DNA of 64,000 nt from Undaria pinnatifida (lineage: Eukaryota > Sar > Phaeophyceae > Laminariales > Alariaceae), in NCBI GenBank assembly GCA_012845835.1, contig JABAKD010000027.1, forward strand, positions 15,720,073 through 15,784,072, written 5' to 3'. Under the pieces are notes generated by a model. It saw only the letters and a list, made by a program, of their open reading frames with translations, was not told where the DNA came from and made no database searches. Position numbers and translations under genes: made by a program. Shown piece by piece: positions 33,985 through 44,679 of the stretch. How positions within the stretch are numbered: the first letter of the stretch is position 1; every line of letters starts with the position of its first letter.

Positions 33985-34879
33985 TGTTATGGTGAGCCTA
34001 ACAAGATATAGGATCTAGGATATGGAAATGGTATAAAAAAGGGTTTCACATGCCTTTCAAGGCGTGTACATGAAATAATAAGGGGTGACGAACTGCGTTT
34101 ATCCCCGCCTCGCGCTCACTTTTGTCCGTGGCTAGTGGTATTAATACAAGAGCTTCTCTAGTACAAGCGAATGGCCAACGTGGCACCTACCTAGTAGAGA
34201 CCTGCAATAGTGTGGCCTGTGTGTGTAAACTGCGCCCTATCTTATAATACATGGCCTCGACGGCAGGACTGAACCTGTGCGTGAAACCACAATGGTTTTC
34301 CAATCAATTCCCTTAAACCACTCGATCAGCGCCGCCACCGGCGTCTGAGGAAAGCAATAGCTCACGCGTCTGTCGATTCCGCTTTTGCCGCTGGGTTTAC
34401 TGCAGGCCGTTTCCCGTTTTCGGTCTTACATTTTCGGTTTCTGCCTTAGCATTTTTCCTGAGGCTTCGTAGCTTCGCAGGGTAGATGTGTGGGAGTGGGT
34501 TTTGAAGAGCCGCGTCTTCGAGTCATGTTCTAGACCGTGTAACCGGCGCTTTCCGAACCTTCCATATTTCTGAATATACGGCTCATCATGGTGGGCTGGT
34601 GTTATGGTATTGCCCTGGTAGCCTGGCAAGGTATAGGATCTAGGATACGGAAATGGTATAAAAGGCTTTCACATGCCTTTGAAGGCGTGTGCGTAAAGAA
34701 ATAAGAGGCTTATGAAGTGCGTTTATCCGCGCCTCGTGTTCAGTTCCATCCGTGGCTAGTGGTATTAATACAAGAGCTTCTTTAATGCAAGTGAGTGACC
34801 ACGTGAAACCTGCTTAGTAGAGAGACCTGCGAGAGAATGGCCTGTGTATGTAAACAGCGCCCTGTCTTAATAGTAGTAT
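33985..34879 (+). mobile_element. TRIM-like short LTR element
   Basis: Direct repeats of about 270 bp (33985-34251 and about 34600-34875) each begin TGTTATGG and share ATAGGATCTAGGATA, GGAAATGGTATAAAA (TATA box) and GTGGCTAGTGGTATTAATAC. The internal part is only about 350 bp. Directly after the left repeat comes TGGCCTCGACGGCAGGACTG followed by AACCTG; its complement ends in CCA and contains a T-arm-like hairpin CAGGTTCAGTCCTG, as expected of a tRNA primer site. AGTAT flanks both outer ends (33980-33984 and 34875-34879). Confidence 0.75.
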
Positions 34880-35835
34880 GTCGACCGGACTTGATCTCTG
34901 GGGATCAGGTGCGGCGAGGATAGCCACCCGGAAAGCCATCCCTCCGGGTAGTGCGAGACTTGCGCAAGCTCAAACAAAACCCCCGGCCATGAGAAAACAG
35001 CCCTCCGCCGGACTTGGTCCAGTTACGGTCCACCCTACCCAATCGGGCGTTGGTCCTCGGATAACTAGTACCTGGTATGATAATGCTACGCGCAAACTGC
35101 TGGTATTCACGACTATGTGTAGGCGATATTTTGATCACGACAACGGAGCCGTTAAGACCCGACCCCGGGTGTAGCAGGAGCCCCTTCTCCACGTTGCTGA
35201 TGTAGTACCAGGTACGTACGAGTATTATTACCTGGTACTGCTGGTGTATGATTTACGTTTAACCCCGTCAAAATTATAACAGCACGCGTGGTTTTGGGTG
35301 CAAGTAGCATTGGAGTTGGGTCACAATTTTGCAGCGGTATAATACCCAGGCAAGAGCTGCACTCCGACGCGGATTAAGCACTTGGAATCAGAGTAGATAG
35401 GGTCATTGTACGACGCGTTTATATTTTTTTCAATATTTTAATCAAATGGTAGTGTGAACTGTAGTCGTCTAATTCTGTTTTTTTGTGTTAGCACATCTTG
35501 GAGTCGTCTTATCACGTCTTAGATTCGTCTTGGCGCGTTGTAAATTCTAAATTCGTCATTGTGCGACAGCAAAGTAGGTCCCACATTAGGTCCAAGTAGT
35601 TTTACCCCAAATGTGGATGCAGTGTAAGACGCGCTAATACGAATATAAGAAGTGCTAAGACGGAAAAAAACGATGAAGACTAAGATTCATTCGTCTTGGT
35701 CCATTTTTTTCGCGCCTGCGGCGGGCGTGATGCCTCGGTTTCGCTCGTTTCCCAAGTCTGACTTTTGACATAGCTTAAGAAGAGGGGAGCTAGCGAGAAA
35801 TATGGTACGTCCATTATGGCTTCTGCTTTCGGAAA

Positions 35836-36171
35836 GTGGTTTGTATATTATCGGTTGGTGATGTTGTGCTTTTGAAATTTAAACCCGGCACATTCCACGC
35901 TGCAAGCCATCAGCAGCCAGAGAGACGTCGTGGACTACACCAAGTCACGAGCCAGCTCGAGATTGTGAGCAACCCGTACGCACAGACAGTAGTGCTTCGA
36001 ACGACTCAAGGGCGTCTCTTAAAGACCTACCCCACACGCGTAAACCCTCAAGCTTTCCAGAACCCGCTGATGTACTTCGCTGTACTCGGCGTCCAACGCT
36101 GCGGCGTGGAAATGAGCACGCCGCCAGCAGGAATCGCGAGGTGGCCAAGGCCTACAAAGGTTACGTGTTGA
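35836..36171 (+). other. Unrecognised ORF
   Basis: 111 codons in one frame containing GDVVLLKFKPGTFHAASHQQ, IVSNPYAQTVVLRTTQGRLL and KTYPTRVNPQ. The beta-rich GDVVLLK start is reminiscent of the C-terminal tail of retroelement integrases, but I cannot confirm this. No clear splice sites. Confidence 0.35.
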
Positions 36172-36281
36172 GGCACGCCCTTTCCTGGCTATCTCAGGAG
36201 GGGGAGATTGAAAAGCTTCCGGACTGGCTCACCGAACATATGCTAGCGAATACTAACCTCTTAGGCGAACTCTTGTGGTTG
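36135..36281 (+). other. Unrecognised coding-like block
   Basis: A helical stretch: REVAKAYKGYVLRHALSWLS, EGEIEKLPDWLTEHML and NTNLLGELLWL, ending at GTGTCC. It overlaps the ORF at 35836-36171 in another frame. It may be an exon of a plus-strand gene together with 37522-37667. Confidence 0.35.
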
Positions 36282-36436
36282 GTGTCCGAAAAGAACACAT
36301 CTTTTTTAATCGGTGTGCTGTACGTGGTGTATAACAAATGTTTTCTCCACCGGGACACCGTGCGTAGTATAGAAGTACGAATACGTGGCAGCTCTGGTGT
36401 GTACTTAAACTTATTATACGTGCCATACCTGTTAAC

Positions 36437-36467
<31 letters not shown>

Positions 36468-36739
36468 AGCACCCACATCACCGGATGTAGTGTACTACGG
36501 CTGTAGCGTTTTGAGACCTGTTGTGAATACGTTGTAAGACGGTGCCTGCTGCTGTTGTCACGTCCATGTAAAATCAAGACACCAGAAAGCGCGCTTCGAC
36601 TAGTCGGACGGCTGCGGGAAGAGCTTGAAGGAGCCGCTCCGGACCTTTTTGCTTGTGTGTTTTGGTTCATATTTGAGTCAACAAATCTGCAACAAAAACA
36701 ATTTCAGCAGAAACCACACCATTTCTAGTAAATTATATT

Positions 36740-37320
36740 CTAGCGGTAGGAATGATACCTTACGGAAAACGTGATATCTCCTCAACCACAGCTTAGTAGC
36801 GTTCCCTTCCGCGAAGCCGTAAAAAATGCGTGCATTCATGGCCTCTTTTTTTCTACTGCATGCCAGATCACTCGGACGCACGCTCCAACTCGAAAACCGC
36901 CTCAGAGGCTAACGCTTTAAATAGCACTCCGCCATCTATTGGTGACCCCGAAAAACGTACGCGCCCTTGCGCAACCGATGCTGCTTGACATTGAACTTCC
37001 GCGGCAATGCCAACCACTGGCATACCGACCGATGCCAGCCTCTAAAGGAACCCCGCGTTCCTTACAGCACGAGCGCCGCAGTGCAGTTGTACTGGTTAGG
37101 GGTTGCAGAACGACCCAAATTCAGGCACATATTTACGGGATTCAAACTCAAGGCGTACCCTTTTTTTTTCTTCTTTTTTTCTTGGTATGCTGGTAGTTTT
37201 CAAGATACTGGGCTGAACGCAAGCTTTACTCACGTATTAAGTGCGGCGGCAACGAAGCTGTGGTTCAGGAGGTGTCGCCTTTTTCGTGAGGCGTGCTGTA
37301 TACGCCGCTGGAAATAATTT
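36740..37320. repeat. Inverted pair of a short coding-like segment
   Basis: Minus strand at about 36750-36810 reads NATKLWLRRYHVFRK; plus strand at about 37240-37300 reads AATKLWFRRCRLFREA. The DNA core is shared (AAGCTGTGGTT-AGGAG). Confidence 0.6.
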
Positions 37321-37521
37321 AGCTGCTGCGGAAAAGACGAAAAACACAAATGCCCAACAAAACGTAGATATGTATACCACCGGAATAGAGTTGCGGTACG
37401 GCCAGCGCGGCCCCTTAAATTAAGGTGCATGGCACTGTAGATCTCGTACATGGTGCGGTAGTAGAACCCTCCTTCCAGTTGTTGTTTTCCCAATACCGAA
37501 CGTATTGTTTACGGCGCTGAG

Positions 37522-37667
37522 GCAGTGGGCAACGAACGACTCTACTTCCTCTCGCTAACCCTCACAATTGTCATGTGCGGCTACCTCCACGACGGGAAGA
37601 GGCTGTGCGCACGATACGACGAGGCGGGGCGGTTCTGCCGCAGGGGTTTGGCGATCCACGTGGACAC
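37522..37667 (+). CDS. Candidate exon of an unrecognised gene
   Basis: A 48-codon open block from an AG acceptor to the strong donor GTGAGT after GGACAC, phase 0 in and 2 out. Reads AVGNERLYFLSLTLTIVMCG then YLHDGKRLCARYDEAGRFCR. No family recognised. Confidence 0.35.
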
Positions 37668-38791
37668 GTGAGTTGCACTCTTTGTCGAGGTTTTTAACCC
37701 TACTGCTGGCGGGTTGGTAAAGGAAGCAGGGACTCCCCTTCCTTGCAGTAGGCGTTATTCTGGGCTCCAAGCGAAGACTCAAGTAACTACCTCATTGCAA
37801 CAGATATACGTCGCGCCTGGTATATAATACCGCTGGTATAAGTTAGACTTGGAAGTATGACGCGAATACCCAAAAGCAGTTATTTGAACTGAAAATGGTA
37901 GAGGAGAACAACACACTCTGTTTTCGACGGATACACGCCTGGTACGTTCCTAGTAATCTTGTTGGTATACCTGCAGATCCAGAGCCGGCGCCACACTCAG
38001 ACGAAGTATGCTGCACCAAAATCTGGGCCAAAATAATGGCATGGCCACCAGGCCTGGGCTCGATCTCTTGATCGCGTCGTTGACTGCCCGCGTGATTGTT
38101 CGGATACTGTAGTGAGTACAGCTACGCATATCGTGCAAGCTGTTAGTCGATTGTGTTTTGTTGTAACCACGGGTCCCCGCCGATACTTGTGACACAAGGC
38201 GAGGTATAGGCGGCGATTGAGTTGTCTGAATGTTTTCGCGAAGACTTGGAGACCATCCATCATATCTGCGCGCCCCCCCTCCCCCGCCCCCCCCGTATTC
38301 CGTTTTTAACAGACCAAAAATTGGTAAACAAGCGCACTAGTGTTATCTGTCACCATGCGGTACTTGTACATGAAACGAAATCAGCGATTGTCCTTGACAC
38401 CGACGTACATGGACGCATATTCTCTCCATTGTCTTCAAACCTCGACATTGTGATAGGTCGGCGCGTTGTCCATGATGTCCAGAGCATTGCCTTCAAGTTC
38501 ACGCTGTAGCAGCACGGCCTCATATTTTTACGGCGTTTCGCATATACTGATCCGGTGCCAGCCCTCGTAAAGCTACATACTGACCTATCGTCTACATCAG
38601 TAACATCCTATGTACTGCCACAGCCTACATTTTCAAGTCTAACCAGGTCTAACAAGCTGTATTTTTGTATTTTTTATCTTCTGATCACCCGATATTGGAC
38701 AGGACGACGAAAACATCTCACTACACAATAAGAGAGCAAGCAATCCACAGGGCTTGGCTTGTGTCCAGCGCACAGCAGCTCAGGAAGAACG

Positions 38792-38934
38792 ATGCTGAAA
38801 GCTGACTACAACAAAGCTGTGGCGTTATGCAAAGAAAGCATCGATGGGGGCTTTGATCTCACCACCGCGCACACCAGCCTAGAGGCCTTGCCCTTCGATG
38901 CTACACAGAGCCTTCGACGGCAGATTTTTTCCAG
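38792..38934 (+). CDS. CDIN1: CDIN1 exon 1
   Basis: MLKADYNKAVALCKES corresponds to the helical N-terminus of the family. Ends FS plus AG, then the GC donor CAG/GCAAGT. Phase 2 out. Confidence 0.9.
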
Positions 38935-39499
38935 GCAAGTTTTACGTTTTATTTTAGTCTATTTTTGCTCATCCCATCTATTTTCTTAGCAATTCCTCTC
39001 TCTCCTTCTCCCTCCCTTGTCATAACTCAGACCGGAGGTCACTAAGCAAGCTCTTTCCGCCCCCCCCCCACTATGGTACGTGCCTTCGTTTCATCGCGAG
39101 AACGGTCCAGCGGTTTCTCCCCTCGTCGACTCGCGTCGAATTTTGCGTACACACGCGAGGCGCTATCCGCAGTTTATCTGGTTCCCACTAAAATTTCCAT
39201 GACAGGGCTCGAAACAGCGACGTGGACCTTAGTAGTGTTAGAGGATAACCACTAGACTACCGGGGCGACCGACTAGGACAATAATTATAGCTGTTGGCTG
39301 TTATAGTAGCAGTCGTCGTCAGTCGTCGTCAATCGTCGTCATCGTCGTGTTTTTGGTAGCAGTAGCAGTGGTGCGGCCAAAGGATTGTTGTACCCGATAT
39401 AATATGATGAAATCCGTGCTGATGCCTACCCTGGAGTTTGCTATTTATGCTACCACCATTGAAAGAGGACCGCCTATACCCCCCCCCCCCCCCCCCCCC

Positions 39500-39561
<62 letters not shown>

Positions 39562-42500
39562 CCCGCCGCGCTGCCTGGTTTGGCTGCTTGCACGCTGTGA
39601 TTGGTCCGCGCTCATCAGACACATTAGAAAGCTGGATTGGCGATGTAAACAGCGGTCTAACGAGTTTATGTGAGTTTTTGGCGGGAGAGAGGGGGTGAGC
39701 GACAGAAGGGGGAACACGGGGGGGGCGGGGGGGACGAATAGAGGAAGAATAGCAAGGGGGGGAAGGGCGGGAGGAGGCATGCCGCGGTATGCTTATGTTT
39801 TCGCGGCCCAACGAGTGGCATGTTTTTAGGCTCACCTGAACATCTGAAGTACCCCCTGCGGCTCTAACCGCTCTAGCCGCTGTTTTTTATAGCTACTACT
39901 ATTGTACCGGCTGTAACCGCTGGGTCAGCTGTAACCGCTGGATCGGTTGTAACGGCTATAACCACTACATCCGCTATAACGGCTATTTCCACTGAAATCG
40001 CTTTAGCGACTGTAGTTACTGTAGCCGCTGTGGGGACTGAAAACCTCTACGACGCTCAACAGCTGTAACAGCTGCCACGGCTGGATCGGTTGGATCGGTT
40101 ATGATCAGTGTAACTGCCATAACAGCTATATCCACTGTAGCTGCTGTAACGGCTATAACCTGTAACCGATATATACGCTGTAGCTCCGGTAACGGCTATA
40201 TCCTGTAACCAATATAACCGCTTGTATCCGTTGTAAGTGCTGAAACGACTGTAGCCTATAACCTCCTTAACCGCCTGTAACTGCTGTTACGGCTATAACC
40301 TGTAACCGCTATAACCGCTTACAACCGCTGTAACTGCTATAAATAACCCCAGCACACATTGTAACCCACGTTCCGGTTCATGCTTGGCTGCTCCTGGTGA
40401 TTCAACAGAGCCCAATATCGGAAAGGCTCGAGAATTGTCGACATCGCCCGACAACCAGGATTGCGTTATTCTCCCTACTTGATGTCGAGAATATTAGTGG
40501 TGGCGCTGCAGCCAGGTACGGTGATCATGTCCTGTCTCATGCTTTTTGCCAGAAGTAAATTTACCACTCTGTCCGGAAATATAAGCACCATTTTATTTCA
40601 ACATCAATGTACAAACGTTGCTTGTATTTACGGACAAAGTGGTGCCAAGTATGGTTTACCATCTGCAGAAACTCGCGCAGCATAATTTTTCGTAACTGTC
40701 GTAGATTTGTGCGCGTTGGTGATGGGCGGTGGCGGGGGTCGTCTGATCCGACTTCAGCGATCTCAAACGGGGTACGTAGTTTCAGGGTAGTTTCAGGGCA
40801 GGTTACTCGCATTATGATAGTGGCAGTACTCGGGTATCATTGACGGGTATCTGGTATGTTCCCCCCCCCAATGTTTGTGTTGATCCCGGTAGCCACTTGC
40901 TGTAAAATTCGGTATATGATGGTATTGATAGTTCAATTCGGTATCTAAAAGGTAGTTTTTTCCGGGGCTTTTCACGGATCGCATGACGTCTCGCGGGTCG
41001 GATCGGATCAGTGTGACCCGACCTGAATATTATACTCGAAAACCTCTTGACCCGACCCAACGCGACCCGACCCGTGACATTTCGAACACCTCCGGACCCG
41101 ACCCGACCCAACCCGCGAGTTTAGGAAAACCACCTGACCCGACCCGCAGGCCGGGTCATGACCCGTGAAAAGCCATGTTTTTTTCAACTACGGGCGAGCC
41201 GCTGAAAGCTCTTATTTATGTAGTATAAAAATAGTGTATAGCTGTCGCTAGGAAACTCGCGCAGCGACATACTTGTAACTCAGAGGTTACTTTTTCCACC
41301 ACTGGCACAAAACACGTCACACTATTGCCAAGTAGTATGTCCCCGAGACGGGAGTGCAGCGGTAACAGGGCTGAAGTGAGCGTATGCTCGGGCAAGAGCT
41401 GTGAGGCGACCCCACTAATGTTGCTCACCGGTCGCATGTTTTGCGGGTTTTTTCGTTTCACGATAGGCGTAGCCATGGAATTACTCGTTCCGCCTGCTTT
41501 CTTGAGCCAACTGCTTGGCCGTTTGTGCTCGCGGTCTAAATCCGATAGTGAAAATCGGGTTACCGCCCGCCCCCCCCCCCGCCGTCTGTCTGGTTGGTGG
41601 AAACCCGACGTGCTCCGTCCCGGCATAGTAGGGATGCGAGGGTCTATGGTCATGCGACTACGGCCATGCATTAATATCGAGTACACTCCTTCCTCCCGTA
41701 GCTGTGGTCAAAAATGATCCCACGCTAGTTCCAAGTAATTTTCCCCCAAAACGTGTGTGTCCATGTCGAAAGGTGTTGTAACCCATATAATACTGAGAAA
41801 AATTATGCTTGTTCCAAGCAGTTCATCCCAAATAAAACGTTGGTGGAGTGATACAAGGCTTAAGCGGGAGTGGTCCGTTTCGACTTGGCAGGAGTCCCCA
41901 TTGCCCAGCTGATGCGATCGCCATCTCTTATCACGGACGATCGATTACGGAGGGAGGTAGAGGAGTGCATAGCCCAAGATAAGGACTATTCGCCGCACAT
42001 GGACAGGGTAAGGAGAGGCTTGGGGGCCGAGTACGAGTTCATCCTGCAGCAAAAACTTAGGGCCAGGCGAGTCTACGTCTACGTAGCAGCAGCCTTCACC
42101 ACGTAGTTGAATCGTGATGTAGGGTATCGTATGGAATTCGGGGAACGTTTTATTGTATGATTTTTTAATGTGGTCCACCTAAAGTTTTTCGACGGTGTGG
42201 TAAAGACACCTCCTATGAAGCGGCGGGTACTTGCGCCGCTCCTGCTGCAGGCGTAGATACATGAGCGTTTTCGTGAAACGTACGCTGGGGCGTCGCAATG
42301 TCAACCACGGTCGTAGGTAGAATGTCTTTATCAAATTAATCGATACCCAATACCTTACTAATAATAGTACGTCACTACCAGGGTACGTACCTATATCGAA
42401 TCACTTTTGCTAGGCCGACATTTGGAGTTCGTGCACCTTGAAGAAGTTTGACTTAGCGTTGGTCGCGGTGATCTTGACTATGTTGAGGGTTAGGGCTTTT

Positions 42501-44545
42501 CCTAAGGAAATAACACTCACGATTCCCGAAAAAGAAAATATAATCACGATTTTTGGCATTTGCAATTCTGAAATATCGTGTTTTCCGAATTGAACACGAC
42601 GGGTTTTTTGTCACGGATCCTGACATTGCTTTATACGGGTTCTGACATTGTTTTGTACCTGGTATGGAAAATTCAGAACTTTTCAAATTTTGAGGATTCA
42701 TCACAAATATCACAAGTGGCGAGGATGTCTCGTCTTTTGTCGCGATTCCTGGCTTGGTTTTTTGCTTGTTAGGAAACTCTGTGAATGATCGGATAAATGT
42801 ATTTCTGCTGAATCAGGGGCGTTGCGTTTGAGTCGGAGTCAGACCTGCGACAGAAGGGGGCCTACAAGACCCCCGATATGCTCCTTCAGGTCCCCATGGC
42901 CGTCAAAGGACCCCGCAATGAGGTGAATACTCTTGACCATCTTTTTTTCACCTAGTATATTTTCTTTCACTTTGTAGCCTAACCCCTAACCCTTGTGCCG
43001 ACTCCGTGGTAGGTAGGCGTCTTCCCGTCTCCCTCCTGGTGCGTGCCTTGGTATTTTTTCGTGCATAGGGTTCAGCATTCCCACTGCTCGTCGATTTACG
43101 TTGAACGATATATATATACAACTGGTAGCACATAACAGGTGCCTCGTAAATTGCATTATACCAACGCTGAACGTAGTAGCTGGAAGGCGCTTCGCGCGGG
43201 AAGAAAAAGTTCAGGAAGTTATGTGAAGCGGACAGAGGTAAGTATGCTTGTTGGACGGCAGGACCCACTTTCTCAAAAACAAGCGCACACCACCTGCAAG
43301 TACGCGTCGCATTTGCAGTATAGGTTATTATAGTTCCCGGACCGACGGCCCTCAAACACCCACACCAACAGCAAAATCATGATTTGAGCTCAACCATTAT
43401 AGTATATTTTGACACGTTGTGATGACTCGTCGACTGGCGGTCCTCGTGCGCGATACACGGCATTACAGTGTGCGCACAAAAAGCGGCCGGAATGGCGACC
43501 CCTATGTGCAATAAAACATCGAGACATGTACCGGAGGGGAGTATTGGACGCAAACCTGCGATTGACCGCCCTCGCACCTCGCTTGCCTTGCGTTTCCTCG
43601 CTCGCTTCGTGCCTCTTTGCGTTTTGTTCGATTGACCGTGACTCGCTTTCGTACTCTTCTCGCTCGCTTTGTGCCTCGTTGCGTTTTACATACGTTTTGC
43701 ATCGCAGTGGGTAGTGGTTTCTTGGATCGACAGCAAGGCCATGTTCGGGGATGAGCTCACATACGTACAGGAGCACCAATCGCAGCTGCTCAGCTATGTC
43801 AACAGGTGCGCCAGAGGAATATTGAATACAACAGTGCAGATACCACATTCCAATTCCGAGACCTAGACAGGGAGGGATAAGCTAAACCAACTTCAATAGT
43901 AGTGATAATGGTAATGATTGTTTCAGAAGTCCCAACGCAACTACGTTGCGGTTTGTTTCCCCATTCCGACATGGTGGCGAGTGCGGTGTCGTGTTCTCTT
44001 TTGCTCGTGTTCCCCTGGGTGCGCAGCTCCTCGCACTTCCTCATCAGCACAATTCTTACCGCTTCTGCTACTTCTTTTTAGGTGACGCATGCTACTACCA
44101 GGTATTAATTCAGTAGAGGTGCATCCACCATTGTTGTTTCTGGGTTTCCTCACTGGTGGAGGCCTATATTGTGCCTTCTGAGGCAAAAACTGATTTTGAG
44201 TAAACTGAAAGTGCAAAAATCGATGAACAATCCCATTGCCTAGGTACACAAAACCTTCACATTGAAAAGCAAGAATTGACACTCTGCATGACGATTTTGG
44301 GTGAACGGAGAGGAAACTCTGTTGGAAACCGTGTACGACAATGCTGAGCACGGTTCTGTTTTATTAACGCCGCCCTTCCTTGGTGCGCTGCCTGCCCTTG
44401 AAGGTACGGGCCGGGCCTAGTAATCTACTGGTTCGGTTTTGTGGAAACGCTCATGTCCCCTGAGTTCGACGGATACAAGAAAGACATCATGGTCAAAGCG
44501 GACTTCCCCAGCCCTGTCATGCTCCCGGACGGTCAAATACTCTGA
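38792..44545 (+). CDS. CDIN1: CDIN1 (C15orf41) homologue, complete, seven exons
   Basis: CDIN1 is a PD-(D/E)XK nuclease-fold protein that in humans binds codanin-1 and is mutated in congenital dyserythropoietic anaemia type I. Exons 38792-38934, 39619-39669, 40409-40515, 41892-42066, 42817-42922, 43708-43805 and 44404-44545 join in phase to 273 codons plus stop; human CDIN1 is 281. Family landmarks: MLKADYNKAVAL start, GLRYSPYLMSRIL, SPSLITDDRLRREVEECI, the TPD motif in KGAYKTPDMLLQVPMAV, the nuclease-core strand WIDSKAMFGDE (D-x-K) and YGPGLVIYWFGFVETL. Start chosen at 38792 for its match to the family; an in-frame ATG at 38759 would add 11 residues. Introns 1 and 4 are GC-AG. Converges on IFT122. 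Confidence 0.95.
39070..39275 (-). repeat. SINE-like element with tRNA-like head (CDIN1 intron 1)
   Basis: On the minus strand CCGGTAGTCTAGTGGTTATC is a clear box A and GTTTCGAGCCCTGTC a clear box B, about 40 bases apart. The other end (39120-39145) carries the CGTCGACTCGCGTCGAATTT core shared with 5098-5116 and 54770. Confidence 0.65.
39481..39560. repeat. Poly-C then (CT)n microsatellite
   Basis: About 20 C residues followed by about 27 CT units in CDIN1 intron 1. The Ser-Leu open frames across it are not genes. Confidence 0.97.
39619..39669 (+). CDS. CDIN1: CDIN1 exon 2 (51 bp)
   Basis: One base completes Arg; HIRKLDWRCKQRSNEF aligns with the family segment after KHIKR. Strong donor GTGAGT, phase 2 out. 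Found by phase and homology; the reading fits both neighbours. Confidence 0.8.
39870..40350. repeat. Degenerate CTGTAACCGCTATAAC minisatellite (CDIN1 intron 2)
   Basis: More than 30 imperfect ~10-bp units mixing CTGTAACCG and CTATAACCG. It nearly fills the intron between exons 2 and 3. Confidence 0.92.
40409..40515 (+). CDS. CDIN1: CDIN1 exon 3
   Basis: AQYRKGSRIVDIARQPGLRY and SPYLMSRILVVALQP align closely with the family block [20 protein letters not shown]. Donor GTACGG, phase 1 out. Confidence 0.93.
40983..41165. repeat. ACCCG-containing dispersed repeat, short form
   Basis: Interrupted GACCCGACCC units ending in GGGTCATGACCCGTGAAA. Same layout as 47350-47650, where the pentamer has expanded. 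In CDIN1 intron 3. Confidence 0.85.
41892..42066 (+). CDS. CDIN1: CDIN1 exon 4
   Basis: VPIAQLMRSPSLITDDRL, REVEECIAQDKDYSPHMD and EYEFILQQKLRA. Ends at CCAG with the GC donor GCGAGT; the next exon then aligns ungapped with the family over 32 residues. A GT at 42009 was not used because the family match continues through it. Confidence 0.92.
42817..42922 (+). CDS. CDIN1: CDIN1 exon 5 with TPD motif
   Basis: GVAFESESDLRQKGAYKTPD and MLLQVPMAVKG contain the family-defining TPD motif. Donor GTGAAT, phase 0 out. Confidence 0.95.
43708..43805 (+). CDS. CDIN1: CDIN1 exon 6, nuclease core
   Basis: WVVVSWIDSKAMFGDELTYV aligns with the family core HWIESKASFGDE, the D/E-x-K strand of the PD-(D/E)XK fold; Glu is replaced by Asp. 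Donor GTGCGC, phase 2 out. Confidence 0.96.
44404..44545 (+). CDS. CDIN1: CDIN1 exon 7 and stop
   Basis: One base completes Arg; YGPGLVIYWFGFVETL is nearly identical to the family C-terminal block FGPGLVIYWYGFIQEL. Stop TGA at 44543-44545. Confidence 0.96.
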
Positions 44546-44679
44546 AGCCGAAGGCCGCACCAGCTAGCGCTTTTTTTGTGAATGTAATAGAGTGAAGTTG
44601 GCATGCGCCACGCATGAAAATACGCGGAGGGAGCGTGGCGAGGAATAGTTAGTGTTTTACACATCTGCTGGAGGATTCC

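Noticed and set aside
39031-39075. A CDIN1 exon after TAACTCAG with donor GTACGT
   Set aside because: It joins the next exon through a TGA stop, has a poly-C run, and overlaps a SINE-like element. The 39619-39669 exon fits both phase and family instead.
39438-39698. A Ser-Leu-Ser-Leu protein ORF, and the Arg-Glu ORF on the other strand
   Set aside because: Both are translations of the (CT)n microsatellite.
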